A program made the position numbers and the translations under genes. The notes below the pieces were generated by a model. The model had not been told where the DNA came from, made no database searches, and saw nothing but the letters and a program-made list of their open reading frames with translations. A stretch of DNA of 64,000 bases from Yanghanlia sp047501535 (GTDB taxonomy: Bacteria; Pseudomonadota; Gammaproteobacteria; Burkholderiales; Burkholderiaceae_B), in the NCBI RefSeq assembly GCF_047501535.1, contig NZ_JAZDRJ010000012.1, forward strand, positions 62,001 through 126,000, in the 5' to 3' direction. Positions 8,124-16,837 of this stretch are shown piece by piece; the stretch's first letter is position 1; the number at the start of each line of letters is the position of its first letter.

Positions 8124-9359
8124 TTACCGCATCGCCGAAGCAGGTTCTGCTTGCCTGCCTTTCGCCAGCGCTATGGCGGCGGCTGTGTTAGCGATGGCGC
8201 CTAACACGAGGGCAAGCTCATAGCTGCCGGAAAGGTCGCGCAGAACACCATACACGGTGGGGCCCATGGCCATGGAAATTTGAACCAGGGTGGCGGCCAT
8301 GCCGAATACCACGCCGAATGAAGCAGCACCGAATTCGCGTCGGATCACCATAGGTGAAAGTGTGGTGATGTTGCCCACCGTCAAACCGAAACAGATACTC
8401 ATCGCCATGAGTGCCCATGCGCCGGGCAGCACCGCCATTCCAATCAGCGATGCGGCAGCAAAAAGAAAGATGCCGGCGCCCACTTTGCGAATATCGACTT
8501 GGTCGGCATAACGCGCAAGGGCCAGTCGGCCGACGAATGCCGCGACTGCAGCGGAAAATACGGCTGCCGCCGCGCCTTGGGCGCCTAGCGTGGGGACGGC
8601 GATGGGCACGTGGTGGCTGAGAAAACCCACCTGCACCATTTGCCCCAGACTGAAGGCTGCGACATGGCTGCGGAACTGCCGGGTCTTCACTGCTTGAGAC
8701 AAAGTCCATGTGACAGGGGCGGCGGCCGAGGCCTCCTGGTGCTGTGAAGGGGGAGGGGTGCCGTCCGGCAACTGGCCGACTTCTTCTGGGCGCTTTTTCA
8801 GAACGAATATCACCAGCGGTAGCACAATCAGAACCGCTGCGACTGCAGCTGCTATAGCGGTAGTCTGAAAACCCCAGGCCGCGATTCCGGCCATCAACAA
8901 AGGTGTGCCAATCATGCCGCCAATGCTGGCGCCCAGCATGGCGGTAGAGATGGCCCGCCCTTGCAGGCGGTCAAACCATGGGGCCAGTGTGCTGCCTATT
9001 GAGTTGGTGGAGAGGCAGGCGATGCCCAAGCCCAGGGTCAGGAACGCGGCATATACCTGCCAGACATGTTCGCAATACGGCATAACGGCCACTGCCGTTG
9101 CCAGAGCTAACACGCCACCAGCAATGACGATATGCGGCCCTCGGCGGGAGATAAAGCGCCCGACGCTGACCATCAGAAGAGCGCTGGTGATATAAGCCAG
9201 GGTAACGGCTGTGGAAACGGTGCTGGTGGAAAAGCCGCGCGTTTCTGTCAGAGCGTAGATGTAAACGCCCATGCCGAATGTGCCAAGCGACCAACTGACG
9301 GTGGCGAAGGTTAGGCAAGAGGCGACGATTCGCCAACCGTAGAAGGCTTGTTGTGGCAT
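8124..9359 (-). CDS. MFS transporter (monocarboxylate/oxalate-formate antiporter type)
   Basis: A 411-residue membrane protein with about 12 hydrophobic segments and a central hydrophilic loop near residues 205-230. The N-terminus FYGWRIVAS and the motif LGLGIACLSTNSIG resemble MFS carriers for carboxylates. It lies downstream of the crotonase and nitronate monooxygenase genes on the same strand, 69 bases after the crotonase stop, so it may be the last gene of that operon. Substrate is unknown; an organic acid made or used by the neighbouring enzymes is a reasonable guess. Confidence 0.8.
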   Translation of the reverse strand: MPQQAFYGWRIVASCLTFATVSWSLGTFGMGVYIYALTETRGFSTSTVSTAVTLAYITSALLMVSVGRFISRRGPHIVIAGGVLALATAVAVMPYCEHVWQVYAAFLTLGLGIACLSTNSIGSTLAPWFDRLQGRAISTAMLGASIGGMIGTPLLMAGIAAWGFQTTAIAAAVAAVLIVLPLVIFVLKKRPEEVGQLPDGTPPPSQHQEASAAAPVTWTLSQAVKTRQFRSHVAAFSLGQMVQVGFLSHHVPIAVPTLGAQGAAAAVFSAAVAAFVGRLALARYADQVDIRKVGAGIFLFAAASLIGMAVLPGAWALMAMSICFGLTVGNITTLSPMVIRREFGAASFGVVFGMAATLVQISMAMGPTVYGVLRDLSGSYELALVLGAIANTAAAIALAKGRQAEPASAMR

Positions 9360-9428
9360 GTGCGCTATTGAATGCAGTGGGCGGGCAGCCCCACAACCCT
9401 TGGAGTTAGGGCTGCAGGACTAAGTGCT

Positions 9429-10169
9429 TTACTTTTTAGAGCGTTCAAAGAAATTTCTGAAGACTTGTTGAGCTTCTTCAGAGTTCAGGCGCTCGCGAAA
9501 CAACTCTCTTTCGCTATCCAGAACGGCCATGAGTTCGGCACGGCCCGGTTCGCGCAGCATGCGCTTGGTCAGGCGCAACGCCTGAACGGGCTTTTCTGCG
9601 AGCTTTGCGGCGGTAGCTCGGGCGTCGGCCATGGTCTGGCCGGGTTCCGATAAGGCGGTCAGAAGCCCGGCCTCGGCGGCTTCGCGGGCGGTGAAACGCT
9701 CGCCCAACAACAGCCATTCGCTGGCCTTGCGGCGCCCCGCAATCCGCTCCAGGATCTGGCTGGAACCGCCTTCAGGGCATAGCCCCATCGATACAAAAGG
9801 CAGGCTGAAGAAAGCGGAGTCGTCGGCATAGACGAAATCGCAGTGTTGCAGCAAGGTGGCGCCAATACCGATTGCGTAGCCTTCGACTGCGGCAATGACC
9901 GGCACATCGATACTGATCAATGTCCGCAGGAACGATAAACCGGCGCTATCGCCGCCTTGGCGGGGTTGCTGGAAATCCTTGAGGTCATTGCCTGCAGTAA
10001 ACACACCCCCGCTGCCGCGGATAATGACGGAGTGACAGTCGGGGTTGTCGTGCGCCTGTTGCAGCCCGGCTTGCAATTGCCCATACATTTCCACACTCAA
10101 GGCATTGCGTTGCTCGGCTCGATCAATGGTCAACACCAGGCCGTGGTTGTGATATTCGGAACGGATCAT
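9429..10169 (-). CDS. enoyl-CoA hydratase/isomerase family protein (crotonase fold)
   Basis: A 246-residue crotonase. Oxyanion-hole elements are visible in FTAGNDLKDF (about residue 55) and in AAVEGYAIGIGA (about 93-104), and a Glu in LCPEGGSSQIL matches the acidic catalytic position of hydratases and isomerases. It acts on acyl-CoA esters in beta-oxidation-like pathways; exact substrate cannot be read. Its ATG shares one base with the TAA stop of the nitronate monooxygenase gene (TAATG), so the two are co-translated. Confidence 0.85.
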   Translation of the reverse strand: MIRSEYHNHGLVLTIDRAEQRNALSVEMYGQLQAGLQQAHDNPDCHSVIIRGSGGVFTAGNDLKDFQQPRQGGDSAGLSFLRTLISIDVPVIAAVEGYAIGIGATLLQHCDFVYADDSAFFSLPFVSMGLCPEGGSSQILERIAGRRKASEWLLLGERFTAREAAEAGLLTALSEPGQTMADARATAAKLAEKPVQALRLTKRMLREPGRAELMAVLDSERELFRERLNSEEAQQVFRNFFERSKK

Positions 10170-11155
10170 TACAGCACCGCCTCCTGACGAGCGAAATGAT
10201 CGCTGTTCATGCGCTGCAGGCTGGCGCGGTATTCGCTTTCCATTTGCGCGACGATGTCGGCCACGGGCTGCACAGAGTCGATATTGCCCACCCCTTGGCC
10301 GGCACCCCAGATATCCTTCCAGGCTTTCTTGCGGGATGAACCAAAGTTGGCGGAGCTTTTGTCGACGGTGGGAAGATTCTCTGGGTCCAGCCCGGCAGCA
10401 GCGATGCTGGATTTTAGATAGTTGCCGGGAATGCCGGTAAAGAAGGGGGTGTAGAGAATGTCTTTCGAGCTGGAGTCGAGGATGGCCTGCTTGTAGCCTT
10501 CCACTGCGTTTGCTTCCTCGCTAGCGATGAAGCGTGTACCGATATACGCGAAATCGGCACCCATCGCCCGGGCTGCGGCGATATCGTCGCCGCGGGAGAT
10601 CGCGCCCGACAGAATCAGTGGGCCGTCGTAGAAACGGCGGATCTCACCCACCAGCGCCATGGGGTTGGTGGTGCCTGCATGGCCGCCAGCGCCTGCCGTG
10701 ACCAGAATCAGGCCGTCCACTCCGCCTTCCAGCGCTTTTTCAGCGTGGCGCACGGTTGTGATGTCATGAAAAACCTTGCCTCCCCAGCTATGGGCGGCAT
10801 CGACGACGCGGTGCGGGGCGCTCAGGCTGGTGATGATGATGGGCACCTTGTGCTCGGCGCAGACTTCCAAGTCGCTGTCTACACGGTCATTAGAAGTATG
10901 GATGATGAGATTGATGGCATAGGGAGCGATGATGCGATCGGGCTCGCGTGCACGCAGGTCTGCCAGCGCGGTTTCGATTTTGGTCAACCATGGCGATAAC
11001 TGTTCCTGCGGTCGGGCGTTCAGCGAAGGCATGGAACCGACTACGCCATTGGCGCATTGAGCAATCACCAGCTCCGGCCCGGACACGATGAACATGGGTG
11101 AACAAATAACTGGCAGTCGCAGTTGGCTATAAAGTTCCGAAACGGTTGGATGCAT
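10169..11155 (-). CDS. nitronate monooxygenase (2-nitropropane dioxygenase family)
   Basis: A 328-residue TIM-barrel flavoprotein from ATG 11155, preceded by GGGAGA. The open frame extends to 11329, but the upstream codons overlap the neighbouring MFS stop region and lack family character. Family features include the N-terminal LPVICSPMFIVSG, the FMN-phosphate region VTAGAGGHAGTTNP and the block SGAISRGDDIAAARAMGADFAYIGTRF. Family members oxidise alkyl nitronates such as propionate-3-nitronate using FMN and O2. It is cotranscribed with the crotonase gene downstream. Confidence 0.88.
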   Translation of the reverse strand: MHPTVSELYSQLRLPVICSPMFIVSGPELVIAQCANGVVGSMPSLNARPQEQLSPWLTKIETALADLRAREPDRIIAPYAINLIIHTSNDRVDSDLEVCAEHKVPIIITSLSAPHRVVDAAHSWGGKVFHDITTVRHAEKALEGGVDGLILVTAGAGGHAGTTNPMALVGEIRRFYDGPLILSGAISRGDDIAAARAMGADFAYIGTRFIASEEANAVEGYKQAILDSSSKDILYTPFFTGIPGNYLKSSIAAAGLDPENLPTVDKSSANFGSSRKKAWKDIWGAGQGVGNIDSVQPVADIVAQMESEYRASLQRMNSDHFARQEAVL

Positions 11156-11234
11156 GTGCGGCGTCTCCCTGAAAAGCGTTGACTGATCTGTAAGGCGATA
11201 AAGTGTTTGGTCGATAGTTGTTGCTCGGCAGATA

Positions 11235-12497
11235 TCAGGCCGTGCGTGGCTGTGCAGTGAATTCGCCAGGTTTAGGCAGGCGTAACGATACCCAGCCTGC
11301 AACGAACAGCAGCACGCCGGTGCTGCCAAACGCTATCCAGTGTGTGCCGAAGGTTTCGTAGGCCCAGCCACCTAACCAGGAGCTGATCATGCCTCCGATT
11401 TGATGGCCGAGGTAAGTCCAGCCGTAGAGCACACCGACCAGGCGGATGCCGTATACGTCGGCCAGAATCGCCGACGACAGCGCAATACTACCTGCCCAAA
11501 CAATACCGCCGATGAGCGCGACGGTGTAGAGCTGCAAGGGGCTGACTACTAGCAACAAGCCGAAGAACCCAAGGCCGCGAATGAAATAAATGGCGGCCAG
11601 AAGGTTGCGACGAGGCAGCCGATCGGACATCCTGCCCAGCACGATGGTGCTGAAAATGGCGGCAAACCCGATCAGGCCGATGCCGAAGGAGGCCACCAGT
11701 GAGTCATAGCCGTGATCCACCAGCATGGGTACACCGTGCGTGCCCAGCAAGTTCATGCTGTACCCGCAGGCGAACAAGCCCAGCACGACCTGCCAGAAGG
11801 GACGACTGCGCACGGCATCGCCCACGCACAGAGACGCCATGGGTGGTGTCGTAGTGGTGGTTGCGGGGGGAGTGGCAGGCGTGGAGCCGGGCAGGGTGTC
11901 TGTGCCTTCGGGTGCGTTCTCACGCATGATCCAAAGCGCAAGCGGAATGGTGATGAGGGTCATGACCACGCCATAGCCGATCATGGTTTCGCGCCAGCCC
12001 CACTGAGGGATAGAGAAACCCAGTGCGGGCGTTGCCAGCGCAATACCTGCCATAGAGCCTGTAGACAGGAAAAAGAGAGCGGCGCCGCGCTGGCGGGTGA
12101 ACCAGCGTGCAATGATGGGGGTAAAAGCCACCGGGCTGACAAAGGACAGCCCCAATGAAAGCAAAATGCCGAAAGACAGCATGAAGCTGATGGGGCCGGT
12201 CGCCATGGTTGTCCAGATAATGGCAACCATAATCATGACTGTGCCAAGCAGCAGTACGTTGCGGGTCCCCCAGTTGTTCACCATTTGCCCCACAAATGGC
12301 ATGCCTATGCCATAAAAGAGCATACCTACGGCCACAATACTGGCCAGCAGGCTTCTACTGAAACCCAGGTCTTCAGCGATGGGAAGAAAAAACGGCCCGA
12401 TGCTCATGCGCAGGCCGACGGTCAGTAAAGTAAGAATGGCAGAAGCTGCGACAATATTCCAACCGAAATACCATCGGCTTGTTGAAGGGGTGTTCAC
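11235..12497 (-). CDS. MFS transporter
   Basis: A 420-residue major facilitator with about 12 membrane segments and a Pro/Thr-rich central loop (about 200-225). The first helix FGWNIVAASAILTLL and the motif GRMSDRLPRRNLL (loop 8-9) are typical. It is 79 bases upstream of the nitronate monooxygenase gene on the same strand and probably heads the operon MFS, nitronate monooxygenase, crotonase, MFS. It differs clearly from the other carrier at 8124, so the cluster encodes two unrelated uptake or efflux permeases. Substrate unknown. Confidence 0.82.
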   Translation of the reverse strand: MNTPSTSRWYFGWNIVAASAILTLLTVGLRMSIGPFFLPIAEDLGFSRSLLASIVAVGMLFYGIGMPFVGQMVNNWGTRNVLLLGTVMIMVAIIWTTMATGPISFMLSFGILLSLGLSFVSPVAFTPIIARWFTRQRGAALFFLSTGSMAGIALATPALGFSIPQWGWRETMIGYGVVMTLITIPLALWIMRENAPEGTDTLPGSTPATPPATTTTTPPMASLCVGDAVRSRPFWQVVLGLFACGYSMNLLGTHGVPMLVDHGYDSLVASFGIGLIGFAAIFSTIVLGRMSDRLPRRNLLAAIYFIRGLGFFGLLLVVSPLQLYTVALIGGIVWAGSIALSSAILADVYGIRLVGVLYGWTYLGHQIGGMISSWLGGWAYETFGTHWIAFGSTGVLLFVAGWVSLRLPKPGEFTAQPRTA

Positions 12498-12755
12498 GGG
12501 TGAGTCTCCTGTAGGTGCCGCTCCAGGCGACTGCCTGAATTCACTGCTCGTTCATTCTACCCGCAGCATTTTCTCTTGGCACCCAGGCGTGTACACCGAA
12601 AGTTGTGGTTGCGGGTAAACACGGGTTTTGAACATTTGAAGAGTCTGTTCGGTAAATCTGATTGGCCTGGGTGCTTGAAGCCACTTATAAAGACTAGGCG
12701 GTGCGGTTTTGCCTTCACGGCGAACCCCGTTCATGGTTGTTAATAAGGATGAGAC
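12498..12755. other. divergent promoter region between MFS and aldehyde dehydrogenase genes
   Basis: 258 non-coding bases between divergently read genes. The plus-strand gene has a good ribosome site (AAGGATGAG, about 5 bases before ATG 12756). I see no clear inverted-repeat operator. Confidence 0.4.
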
Positions 12756-14210
12756 ATGTTGAAGAAAACATCTACGGAGCTGCAGTATCCGGTTTTGCAG
12801 CTCTACATCAATGGAGAGTGGGTTGGGGCTCAGGCACGCAAAATTGAGCCTGTCATCAGCCCCCTCACAGAGGAAAAAATAGGCGACTTGCCTCATGCTA
12901 CGCAAGCCGACCTGGAAGCCGCAGTCGTGAGTGCTCGGGCTGCTTTCCAGAGCTGGAGCGACATGTCCGCGCTGGAACGGGGCGCCATTCTGAGACGGGC
13001 CGCCGATCTGATCCGTGAACGGGCCGATACCATCGCGGGCATTATGACGCTGGAACAAGGCAAGACCCGAAAAGAAGCACGCATGGAAGTACTGGCTTCG
13101 GCGGAAACCTTTGATTGGTATGCCGAAGAAGGCCGTCGCACTTATGGGCGGGTGGTACCAGGCAGGACGCCTCAGCAACGTATTACAGTCATGCATCAGC
13201 CAGTGGGCGTTTGCGTGGCTTTCACGCCATGGAACTTTCCTTCCATCACGCCAGCGCGCAAGATGGCAGGCGCCCTGGCGGCAGGCTGCACGCTAGTCAT
13301 TAAATTGGCTGAGGAAACGCCTGCCACAGGCCTTGAGCTGGTGCGGGCGTTGCACGATGCGGGGCTGCCGCCCGGAGCCATTAACGCCGTCTTTGGCGTT
13401 CCGGCGGAAGTGTCATCGTATCTGTTGTCCCACCAGGATGTCGCCAAGTTTTCCTTCACAGGCTCAACCGTTGTCGGCAAGTTGTTGGCGCAACAGGCAG
13501 CGAAAGATCTCAAGCGCGCCACCATGGAACTCGGCGGCCATGCTCCGGTAATCGTGTGTGAAGATGCAGACATCGATCAAGCAGTTGCAATGCTGGTGGC
13601 CGGCAAGTTCCGCAATGCGGGGCAAGTATGTATCGCTCCTACGCGGTTTTATATTCATCGTGACGTCTACGACGAATTCACTGAGAAGTTCGTGCAACGC
13701 GTGCAGGCCCTACGCCTGGGAGATGGTCTGGACGAACAAGTGGATGTCGGGCCGCTGGCCAACCCACGTCGGGTCAAGGCCATGGAGGAGCTCATTCAGG
13801 ATGCGGTCGAGCACGGAGCAACCATCGCGTGCGGTGGAAAACGGGGTCAGACCCCAGGTTTTTTCTGGCAACCCACGGTGCTTGAGAATGTGCCGGATTC
13901 CGCGCGCATCATGAATGAAGAGCCATTCGGCCCGGTGGCATTGCTGCGCAAGGTAGATTCCGTGGATGAGGCCATTGAGCACGCCAACCGCCTGCCGTAC
14001 GGGCTTGCCAGCTATGCGTTTACCCGCGATAGCCTGACACGCTCCAAGCTGTCCCGTGGTATTCAGGCAGGTATGCTGGGCATCAACAGCCTGCATATTT
14101 CCATGCCGGAAGCGCCTTTTGGCGGCATCAAGGAAAGCGGTCTCGGTTCCGAATGCGGTATTGAAGGCTTGCTTGCATACTGCAACGTTAAGCTGGTCAG
14201 CGAAGACTAA
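12756..14210 (+). CDS. NAD(P)-dependent aldehyde dehydrogenase (succinate-semialdehyde dehydrogenase-like)
   Basis: A 484-residue aldehyde dehydrogenase. The general base Glu lies in MELGGHAP, the catalytic Cys in RNAGQVCIAPTRF, and the substrate motif PWNFP is present near residue 155. The C-terminal PFGGIKESGLGSECGIEG is typical of succinate-semialdehyde dehydrogenases and relatives. One oddity is VIKLAEETP, where almost all family members have VxKPxExTP; the cofactor-binding Lys is kept but the following Pro is Leu. It stands alone on the plus strand, diverging from the MFS operon and convergent with the CoA-transferase gene, with a bidirectional terminator between. Confidence 0.9.
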   Translation: MLKKTSTELQYPVLQLYINGEWVGAQARKIEPVISPLTEEKIGDLPHATQADLEAAVVSARAAFQSWSDMSALERGAILRRAADLIRERADTIAGIMTLEQGKTRKEARMEVLASAETFDWYAEEGRRTYGRVVPGRTPQQRITVMHQPVGVCVAFTPWNFPSITPARKMAGALAAGCTLVIKLAEETPATGLELVRALHDAGLPPGAINAVFGVPAEVSSYLLSHQDVAKFSFTGSTVVGKLLAQQAAKDLKRATMELGGHAPVIVCEDADIDQAVAMLVAGKFRNAGQVCIAPTRFYIHRDVYDEFTEKFVQRVQALRLGDGLDEQVDVGPLANPRRVKAMEELIQDAVEHGATIACGGKRGQTPGFFWQPTVLENVPDSARIMNEEPFGPVALLRKVDSVDEAIEHANRLPYGLASYAFTRDSLTRSKLSRGIQAGMLGINSLHISMPEAPFGGIKESGLGSECGIEGLLAYCNVKLVSED

Positions 14211-14218
14211 GCACAAGA

Positions 14219-14253
14219 AAGCCCCGCTCAGTTCACATTTGCTGGCGGGGCTT
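14219..14253. terminator. bidirectional terminator between convergent genes
   Basis: GCCCCGC (14221-14227) pairs with GCGGGGC (14245-14251), flanked by AA and TT, extending the stem to nine pairs. It lies between the aldehyde dehydrogenase (plus) and CoA-transferase (minus) stop codons. The T-tracts are short in both directions. Confidence 0.6.
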
Positions 14254-14283
14254 GCTTGTTGACTAAAGGGCTGCTGTAAGCAG

Positions 14284-15534
14284 TCAGGCCGTTTTTGGCG
14301 GCAACGTCAGTACACCTTTGTCTTGCAGTGCCTGCAGTTCATCATTGGATAGCTTCAGCAGGTCTTGAAGAACCTCACGCGTGCCTTCGCCCAGCGATGG
14401 GGGCGCGTAGCGTATGGGTAAGCGTTGCTTATCAAGGCGATAAGGCGGAGCATATACATTGATGGAACCCGCTACGGCGTGTGGCATGGTTTGCAGCAAG
14501 CCGCTTTCGCGGGTGCGCGGGCTGGTCAGCGCTTCGTGCAACCCCGCAACTTTACCGCAAGGGATGCCGCAGGCGGTTAAACGTTCAAGCAGGGTTTCCC
14601 GTGGGAAAGCGCGAATAACGTCTGTGATGAGTGGTACCAGTGTCAGACGATTTTTCTTACGCTCAACATTGGTGCAATAGCGCGGGTCTTCCACAATATC
14701 CGGGCGCATGATGACTTGCCGACAAAACTTTTCGAACTGCGCGTTGTTGCCAACAGTAATCAACAGCGGGCCATCGGCCGCCTCGAACATGCCGTAGGGC
14801 ACGATGGAAGGGTGTGCGTTGCCGTAACGTTCCGGGTCCGTGCCCATTAAAAGGGCTTCTAGGCCGTAGTAACTGGTGACCATGATGCCGCAGTCATAAA
14901 GCGCCATTTCGATCAGGCGGCCTTTTCCGGTACGTTCTCGGCGGAACAATGCCGCTAGCACAGCTTGCGCGGCATACATGCCGGTCATCATGTCTACGAC
15001 GGCTACACCGAATTTCAAGGGCGACTGGCCTGCTTCGCCGTTTAAGGCCATCAGCCCGGCTTCGCCCTGTATCAGCAAGTCGTAGCCCGGGCGCTTGGCT
15101 TCTGAGCCGCTGCTGTTGTAACCAGAAATGGAGCAATAAATGAGATCGGGTTTGATGGCCTTGAGTTCTTCATAACCCAGCCCCAGCTTGTCGGCACCAC
15201 CGGTTTTGAAATTCTGTATGACAACGTCGAATTGGGGGAGCAATTCATGAACAATGCGGCGACCTTCGTCGGATTGCAGATCCAGGGTAATGGACCGCTT
15301 GTTGCGGTTCATGCTTGAGTAATATGTGGTTTCCGTTCCGCCAATACGCATGCCCCAGTCGCGGGTGTCGTCGCCACGCTGAGGGTGCTCGACCTTTACT
15401 ACTTCTGCGCCTAGATCACCCAGAACCTGGCCGCATAATGGGCCGGCAAACACGCGGGAGAGATCCAGAACTTTCACGCCATCCAGGGGGAGATCGATGT
15501 GACTGGAGGTTTGTCCATCAACCGATTGAGTCAT
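14284..15534 (-). CDS. CoA-transferase family III (CaiB/BaiF type)
   Basis: A 416-residue class III CoA-transferase. The N-terminal block LDLSRVFAGPLCGQVLGDLGAEVVKVEHP is the family hallmark, and the nucleophilic Asp is in VAVVDMMTGMYAAQ near residue 180. Such enzymes move CoA between carboxylic acids (formyl-, succinyl-, carnitinyl-CoA and others). A Bug-type solute receptor gene follows on the same strand upstream (15689-16669), but a strong terminator lies between them, so they are probably transcribed separately or with read-through. A paralogous module with the same gene types lies at 31-35 kb. Confidence 0.9.
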   Translation of the reverse strand: MTQSVDGQTSSHIDLPLDGVKVLDLSRVFAGPLCGQVLGDLGAEVVKVEHPQRGDDTRDWGMRIGGTETTYYSSMNRNKRSITLDLQSDEGRRIVHELLPQFDVVIQNFKTGGADKLGLGYEELKAIKPDLIYCSISGYNSSGSEAKRPGYDLLIQGEAGLMALNGEAGQSPLKFGVAVVDMMTGMYAAQAVLAALFRRERTGKGRLIEMALYDCGIMVTSYYGLEALLMGTDPERYGNAHPSIVPYGMFEAADGPLLITVGNNAQFEKFCRQVIMRPDIVEDPRYCTNVERKKNRLTLVPLITDVIRAFPRETLLERLTACGIPCGKVAGLHEALTSPRTRESGLLQTMPHAVAGSINVYAPPYRLDKQRLPIRYAPPSLGEGTREVLQDLLKLSNDELQALQDKGVLTLPPKTA

Positions 15535-15640
15535 TTTCTTACCTTGCTGTCTGTGGGTAAAGATTGAGATTCATCCAGCACCAGTGTACCTGCCGCAGGG
15601 CGGAACGTACTGGTATTCAAGGGTGGGATGCATGCAGTGC

Positions 15641-15675
15641 AAAAAAATCGGCCTTGCGAATTTGCAAGGCCGATT
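15641..15675 (-). terminator. strong intrinsic terminator of the Bug receptor gene
   Basis: AATCGGCCTTGC and GCAAGGCCGATT (15646-15657 and 15664-15675) form a perfect 12-bp stem with a six-base loop. On the minus strand it is followed by a run of seven T (A7 at 15641-15647). It lies 14 bases after the stop codon of the receptor gene. Confidence 0.92.
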
Positions 15676-15688
15676 GCGTCATAGGAAG

Positions 15689-16669
15689 TTACTGCTGCGC
15701 CAGCCCCAAGTGCTCAATGAGCGCCTTGTCTTTGGCGAAGGTTTCTTCCGCCCATTTTTTATAGTCTTCGCTATTACGGTAAACGGGTTCTTGATTCAGT
15801 TGCGCCATGATTTCCATGCTGCGCTCGCTGTACAGCGCTTTTTTGAAGGCGTCATGCAGTTTCTTGACCACTGCAGGGTCCATGCCTTTTGGCCCGGCTA
15901 AGCCGTAGGGCGAGCTGGACACGACGTTATAGCCAAGCTCCTTGGCCGTGGGTACGTCAGGCCAGCGCTTAGTACGCTCTTCTCCGAACGTAACCAACAG
16001 GCGCATGCGCCCCGAGTCTACGAATTGATCCCAGCCTGCAGCGTCGCTTTGTGCCATCACGTGGCCGCCAAGCAGGGCTTGTTGCATATCGGCGTTGCCC
16101 TTGAAGGGAACGTGAACCAGTTCTACACCGGCGTTGATGGCGATTTCCTCTAGCAGCAGATGCGGTGAGGAGCCGACTCCGGTCGAACCATAGTCAATGG
16201 TGTTGGGTTTTTGCCGGGCAGCTTCAATGTAATCGTCGAAAGTTTTGAACGGCGAATCTTCGCGTACGGTGAAACCGAAGAGGTAGCCCGACAGACCGAC
16301 GATGAAGGTGAAATCATCAATGGGATGATAAGTGGTTTTCTGCATGTGAGGCATGCGCAGCAGGCCGAGCGGGTATTGACTGATGGTGTAGCCGTCGGGC
16401 TTGGCAGACATGGCCATGCTGCTTGGGCCGAGTGTGCCGCCGGCGCCAGGACGATTTTCAACGATGACTGGCTGGCCGAGTTCTTTACTGGCTTCTTGAG
16501 CCAGAGCGCGCAAATGGCGGTCTGTCGAGCCGCCTGCAGGCCACGGCACGATAAGGGTAATGGGTTTGGTCGGGAAGTCGATTTCGGCCTGGGCTGCGGG
16601 CGCGATGAGGGTGCTCATGGAGCATGCCAGCGCCACGGTAAATAGGTGGCGTTTCCACTTGCTTTGCAT
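15689..16669 (-). CDS. Bug-family (TctC-like) periplasmic solute-binding protein
   Basis: A 326-residue exported receptor with a signal peptide (residues 1-28: basic start, hydrophobic core, cleavage near AQA-E). The mature start YPxKPIxLIVPW..GGxxD pattern appears as FPTKPITLIVPWPAGGSTD, followed by VIVENRPGAGG, both standard for Bug receptors. These proteins bind carboxylates or amino-acid derivatives, sometimes for tripartite tricarboxylate transporters and often as orphans, as here, since no tctA or tctB is nearby. The gene diverges from a LysR regulator, and a candidate LysR box lies between the two. Confidence 0.92.
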   Translation of the reverse strand: MQSKWKRHLFTVALACSMSTLIAPAAQAEIDFPTKPITLIVPWPAGGSTDRHLRALAQEASKELGQPVIVENRPGAGGTLGPSSMAMSAKPDGYTISQYPLGLLRMPHMQKTTYHPIDDFTFIVGLSGYLFGFTVREDSPFKTFDDYIEAARQKPNTIDYGSTGVGSSPHLLLEEIAINAGVELVHVPFKGNADMQQALLGGHVMAQSDAAGWDQFVDSGRMRLLVTFGEERTKRWPDVPTAKELGYNVVSSSPYGLAGPKGMDPAVVKKLHDAFKKALYSERSMEIMAQLNQEPVYRNSEDYKKWAEETFAKDKALIEHLGLAQQ

Positions 16670-16788
16670 AAGAGAGTCTCCTTGTAATTATGTGAGAAAC
16701 ATTAAAAAGTAAGCACCTGGCCGACCGGGTGAGCCATCTGGCAGCGGCTGCAAGCGTGCATGCTTTATTCTTTATCAGTAAGAAAGGT

Positions 16789-16837
16789 TTGACAATTCCA
16801 GAGTCGATTGACAATGAGTCAAATACTATTTGACAAT
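16789..16837. promoter_or_regulatory. three TTGACAAT repeats with a TTGAC-N5-GTCAA LysR-type box
   Basis: TTGACAAT occurs at 16789-16796, 16808-16815 and 16830-16837, nearly one helical turn multiple apart (19 and 22 bases). The middle copy is half of a palindrome, TTGAC at 16808-16812 and GTCAA at 16818-16822, which has the T-N11-A form of LysR binding sites. It lies between the divergent receptor and LysR genes and ends close to the LysR start, a classic autoregulation arrangement. Confidence 0.6.

Noticed and set aside
7943..8191. 82-codon plus-strand frame after hipA
   Set aside because: It reads through the terminator hairpin and into the opposite-strand MFS gene; composition is not protein-like.
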